DNA from: Caldisericota bacterium
GTDB lineage: Bacteria; Caldisericota; Caldisericia; Cryosericales; Cryosericaceae
Assembly (NCBI GenBank): GCA_026390285.1
Contig: JAPLGH010000051.1
Coordinates: 1 to 9,648, forward strand
Length of the DNA stretch: 9,648 nucleotides
Direction: 5' to 3'
Part shown: piece after piece, positions 7,265 to 9,648 of the stretch
Position numbering within the stretch: position 1 is the stretch's first letter
Layout: every line of letters begins with the position of its first letter
Notes under the pieces: generated by a model
What the model was told of the DNA's origin: nothing
The model's input: only the letters and a program-made list of their open reading frames with translations
The model's database searches: none
Position numbers and translations under genes: made by a program

Positions 7265-7271
7265 CTCCTTT
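7265..7271 (-). promoter_or_regulatory. Ribosome binding site of the DUF3795 gene
   Basis: AAAGGAG (7271 to 7265 on the minus strand) is followed by six bases and then the ATG at 7258. It fixes the short 113-residue start and rules out the longer in-frame GTG at 7330. Confidence 0.8.
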
Positions 7272-7317
7272 GCTGCTTCACTCACTCCAGCGCGGTGACT
7301 GTGTCCATTCCGACAAG

Positions 7318-7346
7318 AGTTTACTGTCACAACGACAAAACGCCAA
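7318..7346 (-). promoter_or_regulatory. Candidate promoter of the DUF3795 gene
   Basis: On the minus strand TTGGCG (7346 to 7341) and TAAACT (7323 to 7318) are separated by 17 bases. Each matches four of six positions of the sigma-70 boxes. The start would be near 7311, giving a leader of about 50 bases that contains the strong ribosome binding site. Repeats further upstream (7379-7460) could be regulator sites. Confidence 0.4.
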
Positions 7347-7378
7347 CGCAGGAGCCGGGAGTTCTATTACGGTCATGC

Positions 7379-7460
7379 GAGTTCACGACGAACCGAAACG
7401 ATGCGACTCACTCCCATTTCGCGACGATTTCTTCGTGATGCAACGAAGGGAGTTCACGAC
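7379..7460. repeat. Direct repeat GAGTTCACGAC, two copies 71 bases apart
   Basis: Identical 11-base copies at 7379-7389 and 7450-7460 flank the dyad CTTCGT-N6-ACGAAG (7431-7448). They lie upstream of the candidate DUF3795 promoter in its direction of reading, which is where activator or repressor sites would sit. Function is inferred from position only. Confidence 0.45.
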
Positions 7461-7516
7461 AGCGCTGACAATAGGTGGCGGGAGGCCCGGCCTACCCTGA
7501 TCCCTCGGCCCCTTGT

Positions 7517-8815
7517 TCAGTGTGGTCCGTTGAACTGCCCCATGCCCAGTTGTGAGCGGATGTCAGTGGAGCCCTCGGACGTGCGCACGTCTGCCTGGTC
7601 ATAGTCTGATGATTCGGCCTGCTGTTCATGGTCGGCCATGCCCAGCGTCGGCAGTGCCTCTCCCTGGTGCCGCAGGACGCCGCGCAGGAAAAATGGAATC
7701 ATGTTTTCCATCTCCCACTTCACCTCCATGCCTGGCAGGATGTGGTCATGGTAAAGCAGCGCAGTACTGAGCGGCGCCAGTGAACACGCGATAGTCCATG
7801 CCTTCGTCAGAATGTCGTGGGGCTCGTAGATGGTCCACAGCTCAAGGTACGCGTCCCTGAGCTGTTCCGGCGCATCAGGTGCATCACCGAGATACGGGCG
7901 CATCTCCTCCTCATGCGAGAAGAAGGCCATCGAAAAGAAGGGGTGTGTGAGGGATGTATCAGACCAGTCGATGAACACAGGATTAGCGGTGCCACCAACA
8001 ATCTGGCCGGCCCACAGGTCGCCATGGTCCAGGCTGACCGGCAGGCGCAGCGTGCCCAAGCGGTGAGCAGCGATCTTGAGCGCCCGCGCTCGGTAGTGGA
8101 GTGCATGGATCTGCTTCATCGAAAGCCCTTCAGGTGATCCGGGTTTCATGGCGACCGTGTCGGCCAGCAGGCGGTCTATAGATGACACAAGCTGCAGCAG
8201 CCCCCGGTTGGGACAGCCTGCTATGGAAAACCTGCGAGCTCCATCCACCCAGTCCACCTGGAGCTGAGCGTAGGCATGCACCGCCACCTTCCACTGCTCG
8301 ACGTCAGGGACGGCATCAAGCGTCTTCACACCCATGTCTCGCATCAGCAGCCATCGCCTGGGAGCGTCGACCGCCATCACCTCGGCTACCATGCCAGGGT
8401 ACTCGTGGTCCAGCAGGACACTCACGTCGACCTCGCCGCCAAGCACTACAGGAACAGCCTTGAAGTATACTGTGCCATGCGTTGTCGGCAATCTCATGAC
8501 ACATGAACGCTGCCAGGAGCAGACCTGCTCTACCGGTCCAGTCGGCTTGCTGTCGAGCCTGGCCAGCTGCTGTACTATCCATGTGCCCGCGGCGTTCATC
8601 CATCCTGCCTCGTACCACGGTACCCGTAGCGATTTGTCGACAGCACCCACCCAAGCGAACCACTCTTCGATGACCCTTGCCATGCCGGGTGTAGCGACTT
8701 CAAGCATGGACAAGTCTCCAGCGCCCACCCACCGGGCGGTCGAGGGCAGAGTCCAAGTCGCAGAATGGTTCTCAACGACGTAGACCAACCCCTGAACAGG
8801 AGAACCGGGGTTCAT
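7517..8815 (-). CDS. APH-like kinase domain, the part downstream of an in-frame amber codon
   Basis: This open stretch encodes 432 residues from an ATG at 8815. Residues about 100-380 form an aminoglycoside-phosphotransferase/choline-kinase-like fold, with the ATP lysine K119 in V-Y-F-K-A-V, catalytic loop H264-G-D266-L-W-A-G-Q271 and metal-binding D283 in F-I-D-W-S-D followed by H-P-F-F. Q271 stands where most APH enzymes have the metal-binding asparagine. The first 60 residues (V-Y-V-V-E-N-H-S, then W-T-L-P and R-W-V-G) look like the second half of a Nudix-like domain. The ATG at 8815 has no ribosome binding site, and the same frame continues upstream through one TAG (8896-8894) to an ATG at 9022 that does have one. 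The intact gene was therefore probably about 501 residues and begins at 9022. The last 35 residues are low-complexity and polar. The phosphoacceptor is unknown; resistance should not be assumed. Confidence 0.65.
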   Translation of the reverse strand: MNPGSPVQGLVYVVENHSATWTLPSTARWVGAGDLSMLEVATPGMARVIEEWFAWVGAVDKSLRVPWYEAGWMNAAGTWIVQQLARLDSKPTGPVEQVCSWQRSCVMRLPTTHGTVYFKAVPVVLGGEVDVSVLLDHEYPGMVAEVMAVDAPRRWLLMRDMGVKTLDAVPDVEQWKVAVHAYAQLQVDWVDGARRFSIAGCPNRGLLQLVSSIDRLLADTVAMKPGSPEGLSMKQIHALHYRARALKIAAHRLGTLRLPVSLDHGDLWAGQIVGGTANPVFIDWSDTSLTHPFFSMAFFSHEEEMRPYLGDAPDAPEQLRDAYLELWTIYEPHDILTKAWTIACSLAPLSTALLYHDHILPGMEVKWEMENMIPFFLRGVLRHQGEALPTLGMADHEQQAESSDYDQADVRTSEGSTDIRSQLGMGQFNGPH

Positions 8816-8893
8816 GTCTGGTGAGGCACAGCGACGTGTCGTCGCACGAAACCAAAATGTCCCGTTGGTGGCCTTGTTGACGTGCGCGGTCGA

Positions 8894-9022
8894 CTACCAC
8901 TTGAACGCGCCTTCCTGGGTCGCGTGAGGCAGCGTCCAGAATTTGCCCTCTGGCACGAGGAGGACATGGGCGTCGCCCGCGTCAGGGACAATGAAGTAGT
9001 ACTCGCGAATCGCGTCGCTCAT
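8894..9022 (-). pseudogene. Nudix-like N-terminal piece of the kinase gene, ending at an in-frame TAG
   Basis: From ATG 9022 there are 42 sense codons, then TAG at 8896-8894. The piece reads R-E-Y-Y-F-I-V-P, later V-L-L-V-P-E-G, then W-T-L-P-H, a strand pattern like the start of a Nudix-type domain. It is in the same frame as the 432-residue segment downstream, with 26 further codons between the TAG and ATG 8815. Third positions are mostly G or C, as in neighbouring genes. GAGGAG (9040-9035) lies 12 bases before the ATG. I recall full-length proteins with this N-terminal module joined to an APH-like kinase, with V-N-x-A and R-C positions that match the codons just after the TAG. A nonsense mutation, an assembly error or, less likely, readthrough would each explain it. 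Confidence 0.6.
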
Positions 9023-9034
9023 GGGTTGTTTCAA

Positions 9035-9040
9035 CTCCTC
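9035..9040 (-). promoter_or_regulatory. Ribosome binding site of the interrupted Nudix-like/APH-like gene
   Basis: GAGGAG (9040 to 9035 on the minus strand) lies 12 bases before the ATG at 9022. The distance is long but usable. No comparable site precedes the ATG at 8815, which supports 9022 as the ancestral start. Confidence 0.5.
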
Positions 9041-9044
9041 GTGG

Positions 9045-9056
9045 ATGCATTTGCAT
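9045..9056. repeat. Short perfect dyad ATGCA-TT-TGCAT upstream of the interrupted gene
   Basis: A 12-base inverted repeat overlaps a short tandem of ATTTGC units (9049-9060) in the 69-base gap between the plsY stop and the next start. It is the only structure in that gap and could be an operator or chance. Confidence 0.3.
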
Positions 9057-9091
9057 TTGCGTGCTTCCCGACCAACATCGCCACGTGCCTG

Positions 9092-9648
9092 CTACCATTT
9101 CAGGGGCGTATCAGGCTCGGTTCCCTTGATAAGTCTCTTGATGTTGTCTCTCAGCGCAAATGTCAGGAACGAGGCCCCCAGTACAGCGAAGATGGCGTAG
9201 TAGAAATGCAACGGGAAGAAAATGTATATCAGGACGACCAGGATCCACGGGAATATCAGGTTGGCCAAACTGGTCTTCCTCGTCACCAGAAAGATGAGCA
9301 CCAGGATGGGGAAAAAACAGACAAAATACCAGGGCCCGACCAGCGCAAGCGTCGCCCCATAGAACGTGGAAGCGCCCTTGCCTCCTGTGAATCGAAGAAA
9401 CACAGGGAAGACCTGTCCAACCATGGGCAGCAACGCAACAACGACGATCTGCCAGTGGCTCGACAAGAGTACCGTGGCCAGATATGCCGGCAAGAAGCCC
9501 TTTGAGAAATCCAGGAGCGCTGAAACAATTCCCCATTTCCAGCCGAGCGCACGTGAGACGTTGGTGGATGAGGCAGATTTGGAACCAATCTGCAGGACGT
9601 CCACTCCCTTCCACTTACCTACCAGAAACCCAAAAGGGATGGAACCCA
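9092..9648 (-). CDS. plsY: PlsY acyl-phosphate:glycerol-3-phosphate acyltransferase, 5' end outside the window
   Basis: The visible 184 residues cover nearly all of PlsY, the integral membrane enzyme that makes lysophosphatidic acid from acyl-phosphate and glycerol 3-phosphate at the start of phospholipid synthesis. The frame is open to the right edge and begins G-S-I-P-F-G-F-L-V-G-K, the usual end of the first helix, so the GTG at 9604 is not the start. Counting from the edge, motif 1 is G21-S-K-S-A-S-S-T-N29 with R32, then L-D-x-x-K-G, motif 2 G88-G-K-G91 (glycerol-phosphate binding loop) preceded by F-P-V-F-L, and motif 3 L165-R-D-N168-I-K-R-L. The serine and arginine of motif 1 and the asparagine of motif 3 are kept. 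The usual motif 3 histidine is leucine and its glutamate is aspartate, and motif 1 departs from G-S-G-N-x-G-A-T-N. About five hydrophobic segments are visible. Confidence 0.9.
   Translation of the reverse strand, partial: GSIPFGFLVGKWKGVDVLQIGSKSASSTNVSRALGWKWGIVSALLDFSKGFLPAYLATVLLSSHWQIVVVALLPMVGQVFPVFLRFTGGKGASTFYGATLALVGPWYFVCFFPILVLIFLVTRKTSLANLIFPWILVVLIYIFFPLHFYYAIFAVLGASFLTFALRDNIKRLIKGTEPDTPLKW

Larger units (their letters stand above)
7259..7516. other. 258-base intergenic region with short repeats and dyads
   Basis: No credible gene is seen on either strand. Besides the promoter and ribosome binding site of the DUF3795 gene it contains an 11-base direct repeat, GAGTTCACGAC, at 7379-7389 and 7450-7460, and a third partial copy, GAGTTC, at 7359-7364. 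A hairpin-capable dyad CTTCGT (7431-7436) / ACGAAG (7443-7448) and the 8-base palindrome CAGCGCTG (7461-7468 area) lie in the same part. No T-tract terminator for the upstream kinase gene is visible. Confidence 0.5.

Noticed and set aside
7483..7493. Palindrome AGGCCCGGCCT just after the interrupted kinase gene, as a terminator
   Set aside because: The stem is short, the loop would be a single base, and no T-tract follows on either strand.
7259..7516. Small RNA or CRISPR-like array in the repeat-bearing gap
   Set aside because: Only two exact 11-base copies are present, with no regular spacing, no long repeat unit and no terminator hairpin.
8894..8896. Reassignment of TAG to an amino acid in this organism
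   Set aside because: Five other genes in the window end in TAG at the expected family lengths, so TAG is read as stop here.
8882..9505. Plus-strand open frame of 207 codons opposite plsY and the Nudix-like piece
   Set aside because: It is polar, unrecognisable sequence antisense to plsY, which has clear motifs and a consistent frame to the edge.
9602..9604. GTG at 9604 as the start of plsY
   Set aside because: Upstream codons to the window edge read G-S-I-P-F-G-F-L-V-G-K, a conserved PlsY segment, so the gene starts outside the window.

Overview
The window is bacterial, with high G+C by eye and strong G/C preference at third codon positions. PlsY, the acyl-phosphate-dependent glycerol-3-phosphate acyltransferase at the right edge, is a bacterial enzyme. 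No rRNA, tRNA, mobile element or lineage marker is present, so the phylum stays open. From memory only, the bacterial Pnkp kinase-phosphatase and the Nudix-like plus APH-like protein recall Chloroflexota or similar deep lineages. TAG, as well as TGA, serves as the normal stop here: Pnkp-like, tandem GNAT, GT2, DUF3795 and PlsY all end in TAG. This matters for one interrupted gene.

Left half, + strand (216-4664): a tight, probably translationally coupled four-gene operon. It encodes a RimJ/RimL-type acetyltransferase, a DUF4910-type M28 metallopeptidase, a kinase-phosphatase that looks like bacterial Pnkp without its RNA ligase domain, and a short-chain dehydrogenase/reductase. Two junctions are 4-base ATGA overlaps and the third is a 5-base gap. 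The first 215 bases hold a good leftward promoter for a gene outside the window and a weaker rightward candidate for the operon.

Right half, - strand, read from the right edge: plsY (5' end outside the window); a gene with a Nudix-like N-terminal piece and an APH-like kinase domain, split by one in-frame TAG; a small 12-cysteine DUF3795 protein with a very good ribosome binding site and its own likely promoter; a membrane-anchored family 2 glycosyltransferase of the HpnB/CrtQ kind; and a tandem two-domain GNAT acetyltransferase. The two halves converge at 4664/4665, where the stop codons abut with no spacer.

Most points to check lie in three places: the ligase-less Pnkp and its unusual operon partners, the amber codon inside an otherwise continuous frame, and the altered PlsY motifs. 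I see no CRISPR array, transposon, toxin-antitoxin pair or recognisable defence island. The window is mainly ordinary housekeeping and accessory metabolism.
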